Below are positions 46,815-56,000 of a DNA stretch of 64,000 nucleotides, one piece after another. Position 1 is the stretch's first letter; every line of letters starts with the position of its first letter. The position numbers and the translations under genes are program-made. The notes beneath the pieces were generated by a model. It was not told the DNA's origin, made no database searches, and was given only the letters and a program-made list of their open reading frames with translations. Source of the DNA: Leuconostoc holzapfelii (GTDB taxonomy: Bacteria > Bacillota > Bacilli > Lactobacillales > Lactobacillaceae); the NCBI RefSeq assembly GCF_012396485.1, contig NZ_JAAXPO010000002.1:1-64000 (forward strand). Reading direction: 5' to 3'.

Positions 46815-48497
46815 ATGACATATTCTGTAGATATCAAACCTAACGAAGTCGCAGTTTATGCGCTAGGTGGTTTAGGCGAGATCGGTAAGAATACGTATGG
46901 TATTGAGTATCAAGATGAAATCATCGTCATTGACGCGGGTATTAAGTTCCCGGAAGATGAACTACTTGGTATCGATTACGTTATTCCCGACTATACTTAT
47001 TTAGTCGATAACATCGATCGCGTAAAAGCACTGGTCATTACCCACGGACACGAAGACCATATCGGTGCAATTGCCTACTTTTTACAAGCCGTTAACGTAC
47101 CAGTATACGCTGGCCCACTAGCAATGGCTTTAATTAAGAACAAGTTAGAAGAAAAGCAACTCTTAAACCGCGTTGAATTACACGAAATTACTGATGGGAC
47201 TGTCCTTGAATTTGACAAATTAAATGTCGAATTTTTCCGGACAACCCACTCAATTCCTGATGTATTCGGTGTCGCTGTGCATACGCCAGTCGGTACCATT
47301 GTTGAAACGGGTGATTTCAAATTTGATCTCACGCCAACAACAAAGCAGCCACCTAACCTCTGGTCAATGGCCCGGCTAGGTGAGCAAGGTGTCTTACTCA
47401 TGATGAGTGATTCAACCAACGCTGAACGCCCAGAGTGGACCAAGTCAGAAGCTTGGGTTGCCAAGTCTGTCAATCGGATTTTTGACAAAATTACGCATGG
47501 CCGGATTATTTTTGCAACCTTTGCTTCAAACATGAACCGTGTCCGGATGGCGACTGATGCCGCCATCGCACATGGACGCAAGATCGCCGTCTTTGGCCGA
47601 TCAATGGAATCTGCCGTGACTAATGGTCGTGCGCTAGGTTACTTAAACATCCCGGACGACATGCTGGTTGAACAATCTGAAATTAAGCATATTCCAGATG
47701 ATGAATTGTTGATTCTCTCAACCGGTTCACAAGGTGAACCGATGGCTGCCTTAGCCCGTATTGCCGAAGGCACCCATAAGCAAATTCGTTTGAAGCCCAA
47801 TGATAATGTGATTTTCTCCTCATCCCCTATTCCAGGTAACACCGCTTCAGTTAATGAAGTGATTAATAAGTTGGAAGAAGGCGGCGCAAATGTGATTTAT
47901 GGTAAAGTCAACAACATTCACACTTCTGGTCACGGTGGCCAAGAAGAAGAAAAGTTGATGTTAGCCCTTATGAAGCCAAAGTACTTCATGCCCGTTCACG
48001 GTGAATATCGCATGTTGAAAGTGCATGCCTCATTGGCACACGAATTAGATATTCCAGAAGACCATACCTTTATTTTGGAAAATGGTGATGTCTTAGCCCT
48101 GGATGGTGAAAATGCCCGCGTAGCAGGTCATTTCCCTGGCGATGATACTTACATTGATGGTTCAGGTATCGGTGATATTGGTTCTGTTGTGCTTCACGAT
48201 CGTCAAAAATTGTCGCAAGACGGTTTGGTTGTGGTCACTGCAACAATTGATTTGAAGAAAAAAGAAATTCTTTCTGGACCAGACATTTTGTCACGTGGCT
48301 TCGTTTACATGCGTGAGTCTGGTGACTTGATTAACGAAGGCCGTCGGATTATTTTTGGCACGATGCGTCGTGTGATGAATAACGCCAATGCAAGTGAAGC
48401 AGATATTCGACAAGCCGTCATTGACGACTTGTCCCGCTTCCTTTATCGTGAGACAGCACGCAAACCAATGGTTTTGCCAATGCTGATTATGATTTAA
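46815..48497 (+). CDS. rnjA: Ribonuclease J1
   Basis: 560 residues. Metallo-beta-lactamase core with ITHGHEDHIGAI (HxHxDH), VETGDFKFD and SDSTNAERP; the beta-CASP segment has FATFASNMNRV and FGRSMESA; the C-terminal domain ends at LPMLIMI. A 5'-exonuclease and endonuclease central to mRNA decay. There is no ribosome site; the 2-bp gap after rpoY points to coupled translation. A terminator follows. Confidence 0.96.
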   Translation: MTYSVDIKPNEVAVYALGGLGEIGKNTYGIEYQDEIIVIDAGIKFPEDELLGIDYVIPDYTYLVDNIDRVKALVITHGHEDHIGAIAYFLQAVNVPVYAGPLAMALIKNKLEEKQLLNRVELHEITDGTVLEFDKLNVEFFRTTHSIPDVFGVAVHTPVGTIVETGDFKFDLTPTTKQPPNLWSMARLGEQGVLLMMSDSTNAERPEWTKSEAWVAKSVNRIFDKITHGRIIFATFASNMNRVRMATDAAIAHGRKIAVFGRSMESAVTNGRALGYLNIPDDMLVEQSEIKHIPDDELLILSTGSQGEPMAALARIAEGTHKQIRLKPNDNVIFSSSPIPGNTASVNEVINKLEEGGANVIYGKVNNIHTSGHGGQEEEKLMLALMKPKYFMPVHGEYRMLKVHASLAHELDIPEDHTFILENGDVLALDGENARVAGHFPGDDTYIDGSGIGDIGSVVLHDRQKLSQDGLVVVTATIDLKKKEILSGPDILSRGFVYMRESGDLINEGRRIIFGTMRRVMNNANASEADIRQAVIDDLSRFLYRETARKPMVLPMLIMI

Positions 48498-48502
48498 ATG
48501 TG

Positions 48503-48529
48503 AAAACACCCCTAAGCGGGTGTTTTTTT
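48503..48529 (+). terminator. rnjA terminator
   Basis: ACACCC/GGGTGT stem followed by an extended T-run. Confidence 0.9.
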
Positions 48530-48661
48530 GCGGCAGGCATACACGAAATACCGAACATTTTTTTATTTTATTCATAGCTCATCGTATAAAACTTGACATT
48601 AACATTTTTAAACGGTGGGCAATATGCTAGAATAATAGAAGTACAATATGAAGGAGCTATC

Positions 48662-50179
48662 ATGACACAACGAAAAATCCCCACGATTATGGGTACGCAA
48701 CACCCCGATAATGCCAACGCACCTTTCTGGGATGCATCCCAACAACCCTTTATCAGCGCTTATCGCGAAACGAACGAAGCTTTTGAAAATTTCAGCGAAT
48801 TAAATGTTGATGAATACATGTGGGATTGGGAAGGCAAGCACGCCGATGCCGCCGTCATTGATCGCTTATTTAGCACCGAATACGATTACTTTAAAGACCA
48901 ACAAATTGGTCGTGATAAATTTCTAACTTTCCGCTTTCCAAACATCTGGGAAGAAAAAGGCTATAACTTAATGCAGGCGATGACTGCCATTTTAAGTTCA
49001 GAAGACTTTGCCCATGATTTAGGCTTTGCACAACGCCCCTTATTTGAAGCCATTTTGCCAATGGCACAACGTGCGGATCAATTACTTAAAATGCAGGTTT
49101 TGTTTGAAAAGTTAGCCAACTTTAAGTCGGTTGAATTCACCCGTTCAGATAAAAACACCCCTTATATTGAAATTATTCCATTATTTGAAGATTTCGACAC
49201 TCAGCTCCATGCCCCAGAAATCTTAAAAGAGTATCTTAAATTACACGAAGAACATTTTGGTTTCCGACCAAAGTACATGCGTGTCTTCTTGGCCGGTTCT
49301 GATTCGGCCCTAACAGCTGGATTCATGAGTTCAATTACGGGCAACAAGCTTGCCATCGCCCGCTTACATGAATTTGCCCGTGAAGAAAACATTGAAATCT
49401 ACCCAATTTCTGGGACGGGTTCAGCTATCTTCCGTGGTGGCTTGTCACCACATCGCATTGACCGCTATGTCAAGGAATTCCCAGGCGTACGCACAGCCAC
49501 TGTTCAATCTGCTTTCCGCTATGATTTCCCGATTGCTGATGTGCAAAAAGCCATTGCGGAATTAAAAGAAAAGTTGCCAAATGCTGAACCTTTAAAAATT
49601 TCTGCTGCTGACCAACAAATTTTGGCTGAAGTCGCCGAAGAATCAGCTGAATTTTATGCCCACACATTAGACCAATTGGTGCCTGATATGCAACCCATTT
49701 TCAAGGCCTTTCCAAAGCGGCGTGACCGTCGCCAACACGTTGGGGTCTTGGGTTATTCACGTTCTGTTGACGGCATCGAATTACCACGGGCCATCAACTT
49801 TACCGGGGCCTTTTATTCAATCGGTGTGCCACCAGAATTCATCGGCTTCGGTCGGGCGCTTGAAAACTTAAACGCCGACCATCTATCAGCTTTCGTCCGC
49901 AATTATCCAAGTATGAAAGAAGATTTCCGCGAACTCGCCCGCTTTGTCAACCTCGATGCGCTTGAAATTTTGAAGACCCAAAGCGCCGCTTGGGCAGATG
50001 TTGAACGCGACATTATGATCGTAAAAGATATTTTCAACCTTGAAATTGGTCCCGAAACACGCGAACAACAACAGCATGCAGAAATTGCTTTGCAAGTTGT
50101 CCAAATTAAAGAAGGTGCCCCAATTGCCATTACCGCTTTGATCAATCGGATGGCACAACTCCGACACTTCTTAGGTTAA
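48662..50179 (+). CDS. ppcA: Phosphoenolpyruvate carboxylase, archaeal type (PpcA)
   Basis: 505 residues, about half the length of ordinary bacterial PEP carboxylase. It begins MTQRKIPTIMGTQHPDNANA, the signature of the archaeal-type enzyme also known in Leuconostoc, Oenococcus and Clostridium perfringens. YMWDWEGKHADAAVIDRLF, FLAGSDSALTAGFMSS and PKRRDRRQHVGVLGYSRSVD are active-site segments. It makes oxaloacetate from PEP and bicarbonate, feeding aspartate. AAGGAG lies 6 nt before the ATG. Probably acquired from an archaeal-type lineage long ago. Confidence 0.95.
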   Translation: MTQRKIPTIMGTQHPDNANAPFWDASQQPFISAYRETNEAFENFSELNVDEYMWDWEGKHADAAVIDRLFSTEYDYFKDQQIGRDKFLTFRFPNIWEEKGYNLMQAMTAILSSEDFAHDLGFAQRPLFEAILPMAQRADQLLKMQVLFEKLANFKSVEFTRSDKNTPYIEIIPLFEDFDTQLHAPEILKEYLKLHEEHFGFRPKYMRVFLAGSDSALTAGFMSSITGNKLAIARLHEFAREENIEIYPISGTGSAIFRGGLSPHRIDRYVKEFPGVRTATVQSAFRYDFPIADVQKAIAELKEKLPNAEPLKISAADQQILAEVAEESAEFYAHTLDQLVPDMQPIFKAFPKRRDRRQHVGVLGYSRSVDGIELPRAINFTGAFYSIGVPPEFIGFGRALENLNADHLSAFVRNYPSMKEDFRELARFVNLDALEILKTQSAAWADVERDIMIVKDIFNLEIGPETREQQQHAEIALQVVQIKEGAPIAITALINRMAQLRHFLG

Positions 50180-50189
50180 TGCCACACAT

Positions 50190-50209
50190 AGCCCTACGGG
50201 GCTTTTTTT
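50190..50209 (+). terminator. ppcA terminator
   Basis: GCCC-TACG-GGGC followed by seven T residues. Confidence 0.85.
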
Positions 50210-50244
50210 GTTACAATTAAATTAGCTTATGAAAGAATAACATC

Positions 50245-51174
50245 ATGCCAAAATTTTATGTCATTCACAATCCTCAGGCTGGTAACCAAGCACATGGCGA
50301 TATTATCAGTCAAACCAAACAATTAAACACCATTAGTCGCTGGACCGACACTGCCTATCCTGGACACGCCGCACACTTGGCTAAAAATTTAGCAAAAACT
50401 ATCACTGATCCAGAAGCTGTGGTCCTAGCAATTGGTGGTGACGGCACGCTCAATGAAGTCTTAAACGGGCTGATTCAAGGCCAAAAACAGCGCCCACTAC
50501 CACTGGCTTACATTCCGACTGGTTCTGGCAATGACTTTGCCCGCGCCGCACACTTGGGACAAGCCAGTGAGGCCTTAGCGCACCTCAAAGCCACTACACA
50601 TACCCAACTGCTCAACGTTGGTCAAATGACGGACGATGGTCTCTACCAATCGACCCGTTATTTTATCAATAATCTTGGGATTGGTTTTGATGCGGCGGTC
50701 GTTGAACGCGCCAATCAATCACCATGGAAAAAGCGGCTCAATCGCTGGGGACTAGGCCACCTCAGTTATCTGGCCACCACACTGGGCGCCTTTTTTAGAC
50801 AAAATGACTTTCAAATGACCTTAATGAACGGTGACACCTATCGCCAAATTCCCAGCGCATTTTTAGTTACCATTACCAACCAACCTTTCTTTGGCGGTGG
50901 GATTGCCTTGCTCCCCGAAGCCGATCTCTCGCATGAGGGGCTTGACTTGATTGTGACCGATAAGCTGTCTTTTTTCCAATTTTTAAAACTCTTTATTGCT
51001 TTAAAAAAGGACGGCCAACACCTCGCAAGTCCACATATCACGAGAATACCACTCCAACGTGGGGCCCAAATTCATGTTCGTGATATGCAACCCGGGCAAA
51101 TTGATGGCGAAACATTATGTAAAAGTACTTTTAGCCTCACGATTGATTTTCACACTTATCCATTTTGGCTCTAA
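50245..51174 (+). CDS. Second diacylglycerol/lipid kinase family protein
   Basis: 309 residues. VVLAIGGDGTLNEVLNGLIQ holds the GGDGT motif, PTGSGNDFARAAHLG follows, and NNLGIGFDAAVVE and QIDGETL complete the family pattern. It resembles YegS/BmrU-type lipid kinases more than DgkB, since the insertions differ from the protein at 26019. The substrate lipid is not known. The ribosome site is weak (GAAAG). Confidence 0.88.
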   Translation: MPKFYVIHNPQAGNQAHGDIISQTKQLNTISRWTDTAYPGHAAHLAKNLAKTITDPEAVVLAIGGDGTLNEVLNGLIQGQKQRPLPLAYIPTGSGNDFARAAHLGQASEALAHLKATTHTQLLNVGQMTDDGLYQSTRYFINNLGIGFDAAVVERANQSPWKKRLNRWGLGHLSYLATTLGAFFRQNDFQMTLMNGDTYRQIPSAFLVTITNQPFFGGGIALLPEADLSHEGLDLIVTDKLSFFQFLKLFIALKKDGQHLASPHITRIPLQRGAQIHVRDMQPGQIDGETLCKSTFSLTIDFHTYPFWL

Positions 51175-51215
51175 AAAAGCATGTACCTTGTCAGTGACAA
51201 GACACATGCTTTTTT
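51173..51215. terminator. Terminator between the lipid kinase and glycohydrolase-like genes
   Basis: A long stem with AGCATGT/ACATGCT and CTTGTC/GACAAG arms and T/A runs, for converging genes. Confidence 0.9.
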
Positions 51216-52152
51216 AATTGAATCGACCAAGCCGTTCAGCTTGGTTTGTCACGCTGACGATGAGTTTTCGTGACGTCAGCTGTTCACTGGCTTGAATAAT
51301 TAAGTCTTCTTGGTAAATAATGGCCGCAAGCGCACTAACAACCGTTGGTACGATGCTATTGGCGTGCCCATGCATGAACGCGTTCATCATGGCTTCAGTG
51401 TAATTTTGACTGTTGAGTAATGACCAAATGACTGCTTCTAACGTGCTGGCACTGCGCCCATCTAGCACAATATTAGCCACCGGAATGTTGGCAAAGTCAG
51501 GTAAATTCAATTCTTCAAAAGCTGCCAATTCGGATTCAAACACTTTATGGCGCGAATAATACTCAAACCCAAAAGCCAACCCATTTTCTACGGCATCACG
51601 AATCGGCTGTTTTTCAAGAATTTGGCTCACAATCAAGCTCAACATCCCGACACTGACCAGCGCGCCTTCCGCATTGTGGGTTAGCCCAGCGATGCGATGT
51701 AGCGTCAACATGGCAGACTCATCGTTAATAAATGAGACGCCATATTCATGGTGTAAATATAAAGCGACTGGCAACATCCGAACCAAAATATCTTCACTAT
51801 CTGCAGTCTCTTCAAGGATACCAGAAGCCAATGTATCACGATTTTTAGTGTAATTGTCCATCGCCTTTTTGGTAATGGCATCGACGCTTTGGCGGGTTTT
51901 TTCAGGCGCAAATTGTCTTTTTCGATACCAGTTTTGGAAATGGTTCATAACATCTGTTAACTGATACCCACGTGACAAACTCGCAATTGTCGTCAACGAT
52001 AAACTGGTATGGGAACCCCAATGCAATGGTTGGTCAAAATGTGTGGGATCGGACAAAAGCGCCGTTTGTTGACTATTAGATAACAGCGTCATACTTTCAC
52101 CAATAGCGATGCCAAACATTAAAAATTGAATTGTTGCTTGCTTTTTAGCCAT
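51214..52152 (-). CDS. Degenerate ADP-ribosylglycohydrolase-like protein
   Basis: 312 residues, all-helical, with the DraG/ARH layout. At the N-terminus the usual GaaxGDalG reads FGIAIGESM, and the metal-binding DDT position reads SHT (WGSHTSLSLTTIASLSRG). Near the end the normal GGDxDT reads HGHANS (MNAFMHGHANSIVPTVVSAL). The acidic magnesium ligands are therefore lost, and it is likely a non-catalytic binding protein. There is no Shine-Dalgarno; TGT-TAAAAT is 5 nt before the ATG. It is downstream of metK. Confidence 0.72.
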   Translation of the reverse strand: MAKKQATIQFLMFGIAIGESMTLLSNSQQTALLSDPTHFDQPLHWGSHTSLSLTTIASLSRGYQLTDVMNHFQNWYRKRQFAPEKTRQSVDAITKKAMDNYTKNRDTLASGILEETADSEDILVRMLPVALYLHHEYGVSFINDESAMLTLHRIAGLTHNAEGALVSVGMLSLIVSQILEKQPIRDAVENGLAFGFEYYSRHKVFESELAAFEELNLPDFANIPVANIVLDGRSASTLEAVIWSLLNSQNYTEAMMNAFMHGHANSIVPTVVSALAAIIYQEDLIIQASEQLTSRKLIVSVTNQAERLGRFN

Positions 52153-52166
52153 ACCCTATTTTAACA
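52153..52166 (-). promoter_or_regulatory. Extended -10 directly before the glycohydrolase-like gene
   Basis: Minus-strand TGT-TAAAAT, five bases AGGGT, then ATG. The AGGG is too close to serve as a ribosome site. Confidence 0.45.
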
Positions 52167-52185
52167 TATTCAATATTTTTAAAAT

Positions 52186-53343
52186 TTAAAGTAGGGCCTT
52201 AATTTGTGCCACTTGATCCAATGCTTCCCATGGCAACTCAATATCCGTACGGCCAAAGTGGCCAAAGGCCGCCGTTTGCTTATAAATTGGTCGGCGCAGA
52301 TTTAAGTGGTTGATGATGGCTAAAGGCCGGAAATCAAAGAGTTGCGCGGTAATATCGCGAATTTTATCTTCGGACACTTTCGCAGTCCCAAATGTATCAA
52401 TATTCAATGAGACTGGTTGTGCCACTCCGATAGCATAAGCGACTTGTAATTCTAATTTGTCAGCGACACCTGCAGCAACCAAATTTTTGGCGACATAGCG
52501 CGCAAAGTAAGCTGCTGAACGGTCAACCTTTGTGGCATCTTTACCAGAAAAGGCCCCACCACCATGATGTGCAGCCCCACCATACGTATCCACAATAATT
52601 TTACGTCCTGTCAAACCCGAATCCGCTTGTGGGCCACCAAGGACAAAACGGCCAGATGGGTTAATATAGTACACCGTGTCCTCATCGACCAAATCTTGTG
52701 GCAAAACAGCATCAATCACCAAACGGCGCATATCTGCGCGTAGCTGGTCCAAAGTCACGTTCTCATCATGTTGTGTCGACAACACAACCGCTGCAATCCG
52801 TGTCACTTGATTAGCATCGTTGAGCTCGACACTGACTTCCGCTTTCGCATCAGGACGCAAGTAATTCACCGTCCCAGCCTCACGAACATCACGAATTTGA
52901 CGCATCAGACGATGTGATAAGGCTAAAGTTAAGGGCAAATAGCTCGTTGTTTCGTTGGTTGCATAGCCAAAGACCATACCTTGATCCCCGGCACCCAATT
53001 GTTCAGGATCGTCATCGGCATTATCGACCGCTTGCGCAATGTCGCCTGATTGTTCCACGATACGGTTGGAAACGTTCACAGAATCTGCAGTAAAGCCAAG
53101 CTCGGCTTGGTTATAACCAATCTCACGAATCGTATCCATGGCGATTTGGCGCACATTGACGTAAGCTGAGGTTGATAATTCCCCAAAGATTGAGACATCA
53201 CCGGTTGAGGTTGTGACTTCAACCGCTGAGCGCGCATAGGGATCTTGGGCTAGTACAGCATCTAAAATGGCATCAGCAATTTGATCGGCAATCTTGTCGG
53301 GATGCCCAGCTGAAACAGATTCTGAAGTAAAATACTTTGTCAT
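52186..53343 (-). CDS. metK: S-adenosylmethionine synthetase
   Basis: Makes SAM from ATP and methionine. 385 residues. [20 protein letters not shown] opens, [12 protein letters not shown] is the conserved loop, and [20 protein letters not shown] is the P-loop-like segment. ATG 53343 is 9 nt from AAAGGAGG; the ATG at 53352 is too close. A SAM-sensing leader precedes it. Confidence 0.97.
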   Translation of the reverse strand: MTKYFTSESVSAGHPDKIADQIADAILDAVLAQDPYARSAVEVTTSTGDVSIFGELSTSAYVNVRQIAMDTIREIGYNQAELGFTADSVNVSNRIVEQSGDIAQAVDNADDDPEQLGAGDQGMVFGYATNETTSYLPLTLALSHRLMRQIRDVREAGTVNYLRPDAKAEVSVELNDANQVTRIAAVVLSTQHDENVTLDQLRADMRRLVIDAVLPQDLVDEDTVYYINPSGRFVLGGPQADSGLTGRKIIVDTYGGAAHHGGGAFSGKDATKVDRSAAYFARYVAKNLVAAGVADKLELQVAYAIGVAQPVSLNIDTFGTAKVSEDKIRDITAQLFDFRPLAIINHLNLRRPIYKQTAAFGHFGRTDIELPWEALDQVAQIKALL

Positions 53344-53396
53344 GGTAAACATGACCTCCTTTAGATTTCAAAATAAAAAGCTACATGGTCGCAAAT

Positions 53397-53539
53397 TAAA
53401 AGCGCCTCCCAACGGATAAGTCGGAACGCGCTAACGTGACGACTATCTGTACAGATGGACCACCGTGACAAAATATGTTGCCATATTTTGCCGGTTGGTG
53501 CAGGGTCAAAGTGCTGTATCACTCGCCTGCTCTTGATAG
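53397..53539 (-). promoter_or_regulatory. S-box-like (SAM-I) riboswitch and terminator before metK
   Basis: Closing stem CTATCAAGAG (53530-53539) and AGATAG (53443-53448). Inside, GACCCTGCACCAACCGGC and later CACGGTGGTCC follow the SAM-I pattern of GACCCGGCAACC and GGTGCTAATTCC with changes. After the aptamer, AGCGC/GCGCT with T-tail (53397-53432) forms the terminator. High SAM should stop metK transcription. Confidence 0.75.
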
Positions 53540-53629
53540 CTGTTTAAATTGTACCTTTAGCATAACAAAGCCCACGCCAAATTGCAAATACCACCACCAA
53601 AAACGCTACGCAGAAGGGTTAAATTAAGG

Positions 53630-53641
53630 TACAATAGGACT
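53630..53641 (+). promoter_or_regulatory. -10 box close to the 53642 start
   Basis: TACAAT (53630-53635) and six bases before ATG. AAGG at 53626-53629 is 12 nt from the ATG, so an ordinary start is also possible. Confidence 0.35.
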
Positions 53642-54463
53642 ATGACTTATCCACATCACCCACAATCACATCAACTGCCCGATGGGCGCCCCATGCCGCG
53701 GCGCATCACTGCAGACCCGCGTGAACGTCGCGCCTATGAAAACTTTCATCCCGTTGATTTTTTTGATTGGCGTCAATGGGTGCCACTCGTTGTCATTGTT
53801 GTCAGTTTAAATTTAGTCTGGTGGCGCCAACCGCTCTTGCATACAAAATCCTTGGCAGGGGCTGCACTCACTTGGCAAATTGTGCCGCTTTTCGGCTACA
53901 CACTGGCGGTTGCGGTTGCGGTCACGCTTTTAATGACACAAAATTTGCGTAGCTTACTCAGTTATGCCTTTCTTGGTCTCAGTATTTTACTGACGTTCAG
54001 TGCCTTGATCCAAACCCGCCATGAAATTTTTCTGCTATTACTCCTCTTGAGCGGGTTTTTTATCGCCATTCAACAACAATGGCTGGGCTTGCAAAATTGG
54101 TTAGGCCTCGTCTTACTAAGCGTATTAGCAACTTATACCGTCCCAGTCGCGATCTTTTACACGACGAACGGTTTCGTGACCCATCGCTATCTGGCTCAAC
54201 TCCTTCCCATGTTGTTTGGCTTCGGCTTTTTCTTTACTCCAGTGATCATGCCCAATCCCGATGGCCGCAAACTTAGCATTCTCACATTAGGCCTCTTTTG
54301 GGTGACAGTGTTTAGTCACGCTGTGAGTTTTGGCACGATTTTTGTCATTATTTTTAGCCTATTGGCCTTTGTGTTACAATTTGTCAAAGCAAAAATTGGC
54401 AACTGGCAACACATGGGTTATGTCTTAATGCTTGCCTTGTCCATGCTAATCATCTACCATTAA
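53642..54463 (+). CDS. Polytopic membrane protein of unknown function
   Basis: 273 residues. A 45-residue, Pro/His/Arg-rich cytoplasmic N-terminus (MTYPHHPQSHQLPDGRPMPR) leads into about eight membrane helices (roughly residues 50-272), with a conserved-looking TPVIMPNPDGRKLS loop between the fifth and sixth. No transporter motif was recognised. A terminator follows. Confidence 0.65.
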   Translation: MTYPHHPQSHQLPDGRPMPRRITADPRERRAYENFHPVDFFDWRQWVPLVVIVVSLNLVWWRQPLLHTKSLAGAALTWQIVPLFGYTLAVAVAVTLLMTQNLRSLLSYAFLGLSILLTFSALIQTRHEIFLLLLLLSGFFIAIQQQWLGLQNWLGLVLLSVLATYTVPVAIFYTTNGFVTHRYLAQLLPMLFGFGFFFTPVIMPNPDGRKLSILTLGLFWVTVFSHAVSFGTIFVIIFSLLAFVLQFVKAKIGNWQHMGYVLMLALSMLIIYH

Positions 54464-54498
54464 AAAAACGTGCTGGCGTCATGCCGGCACGTTTTTTA
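54462..54498. terminator. Terminator between the membrane protein and DUF1054 genes
   Basis: ACGTGCTGGC/GCCGGCACGT stem with A and T runs. Confidence 0.9.
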
Positions 54499-55092
54499 TT
54501 TGAGTAACTGATAGATTGGCAGCAGTGTCTTCACTGCAGTCACCAACGGTTCTGCTGATTGGCCGTTAAGGCGCTGATCGCCCCGTGCGATCTTCAGCCC
54601 AACAAGGACTTCACTATGACGCACCGTACCAAAACGGGTCACCAACGCTTCATAACCCGCTCGGGTTAAGGGTTGGGTCGCATTAACCATGTGATCTGCG
54701 CTCAGCACATAACTTGTCGGTAGCTGCGCCACTTGATCACTGGCTTGTTGCATTTTAGCCATAATAGCTTCTGTCGCTTGCGGCTTCATATTTTCTTCAA
54801 CCGCCAAGTAGAGATAAACAGCGTCAGCCCAAATACCGAGTTCAAAGTGTGGCATCATTTTATACCCACGCTTATTTGGCGCAAAAGCCACCCAAGTATT
54901 ATCCGGCGCATTGGTTGTGCGCCGTAAGTGCTTGGCAATATGGGCCGTCCATGTCTGCCCATCCGTTGAAAGCACTGGCAAAATGGCTTGCGCAAGTTGC
55001 TCAAATTTTGGATCAATGACCTCACGAATTGCCGTCATACGGGCATCCAGTGTCGCTTCTTCAAAAATATCGAAATCGCTGTCATCAAACAT
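54496..55092 (-). CDS. DUF1054/UPF0637 (YktB-like) protein
   Basis: 198 residues from ATG 55092, with AAGGAG 8 nt upstream. FDIFEEATLDARMTAIREVI and HIAKHLRRTTNAPDNTWVAF, then HFELGIWADAVYLYLAVEEN match UPF0637, found throughout Bacilli; function unknown. It overlaps the YihY gene end by 8 bp and is co-transcribed. Confidence 0.88.
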   Translation of the reverse strand: MFDDSDFDIFEEATLDARMTAIREVIDPKFEQLAQAILPVLSTDGQTWTAHIAKHLRRTTNAPDNTWVAFAPNKRGYKMMPHFELGIWADAVYLYLAVEENMKPQATEAIMAKMQQASDQVAQLPTSYVLSADHMVNATQPLTRAGYEALVTRFGTVRHSEVLVGLKIARGDQRLNGQSAEPLVTAVKTLLPIYQLLK

Positions 55093-55954
55093 GCGCCGTC
55101 TCCTTTTCTTCAGGTTGTTTATCAAACAACACGGTTAACCACTGAATCAAAATATACCCTGTGACTAAAATCGTGGCAATCAAATTCAGCCAAATCAATA
55201 ACACAATAATGGAACTCATCGACTGATAAAAATCATAGCGTTTGAGTCCAAATTTAACATACCAAGTGAACGCGACATTCAAAAGTCCCAGTAAGCCTAA
55301 TTCAATCAAACTGCCTAAAAGCACATATTTAAGTGGTGCCCGTCCAGGCTTTGTTGGCAAAAAGTAATTCAACATGACTAAGGCCAACCACATCCCAAAC
55401 CAGATGAGCCAACGTGTTTGATGTAACAAGAATAACGGTAATTGATGACTTGGTAACTGCTGGATAACCAGTGTTAAAATATTGCCACCAATCAGTAACA
55501 CACCAAAAGCTGCTAGAATCAGTAATAACCACAAAAACGACCAAAAACGCGTTAAAATCGTACTAATCCGTTCTTCGGTATCGGCAATGCGGTTAAAGGA
55601 TAATCGGAACACCGCAATCACCCGTGATACCGTCCATAACGTAAAGGGCACAGAAAAAGATAAAATTGACAGATGCTTGGAGGCGATAACCGATTGAAGA
55701 ATCGGCAACACCACCGTCTCAATATCTCTGGGTAAGAGACTACTTAAAGTCGCCATTAACGTTGCCGGACTCACATTGGCCACCGAAACAATCATCGCAA
55801 CAGACATCAACATCGGAAATACTGTCAGCAGCGCATAGTACGCAAAGGTCGGGCCCACGTAGTTCACTTGCGCACGCGTAAATAGCTCTCCGAGTGTGGC
55901 CAATTGCCACCGTTCATCCAGTTTTTGCCAGTAGGTCTTCATTTCATTTAACAT
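55085..55954 (-). CDS. YihY/UPF0761 family membrane protein
   Basis: 289 residues with six membrane helices (about 38-62, 92-112, 138-162, 178-195, 208-232, 242-268). FTRAQVNYVGPTFAYYALLT and VYPMLM-like TVFPMLMSVAMIVS, and SVPFTLWTVSRVIAVFRLSF are family motifs. Once called RNase BN; the true role is uncertain. CATAAT with TGG before it sits 6 nt before the ATG, and GAGG is only 1 nt away. Confidence 0.9.
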   Translation of the reverse strand: MLNEMKTYWQKLDERWQLATLGELFTRAQVNYVGPTFAYYALLTVFPMLMSVAMIVSVANVSPATLMATLSSLLPRDIETVVLPILQSVIASKHLSILSFSVPFTLWTVSRVIAVFRLSFNRIADTEERISTILTRFWSFLWLLLILAAFGVLLIGGNILTLVIQQLPSHQLPLFLLHQTRWLIWFGMWLALVMLNYFLPTKPGRAPLKYVLLGSLIELGLLGLLNVAFTWYVKFGLKRYDFYQSMSSIIVLLIWLNLIATILVTGYILIQWLTVLFDKQPEEKETAHV

Positions 55955-55969
55955 ACCTCTATTATGCCA
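55955..55969 (-). promoter_or_regulatory. Extended -10 directly before the YihY gene
   Basis: Minus-strand TGG-CATAAT (55961-55969), six bases AGAGGT, then ATG at 55954. Confidence 0.45.
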
Positions 55970-56000
55970 AAAATTAAATCATATTGTCTAAGAAATTATG

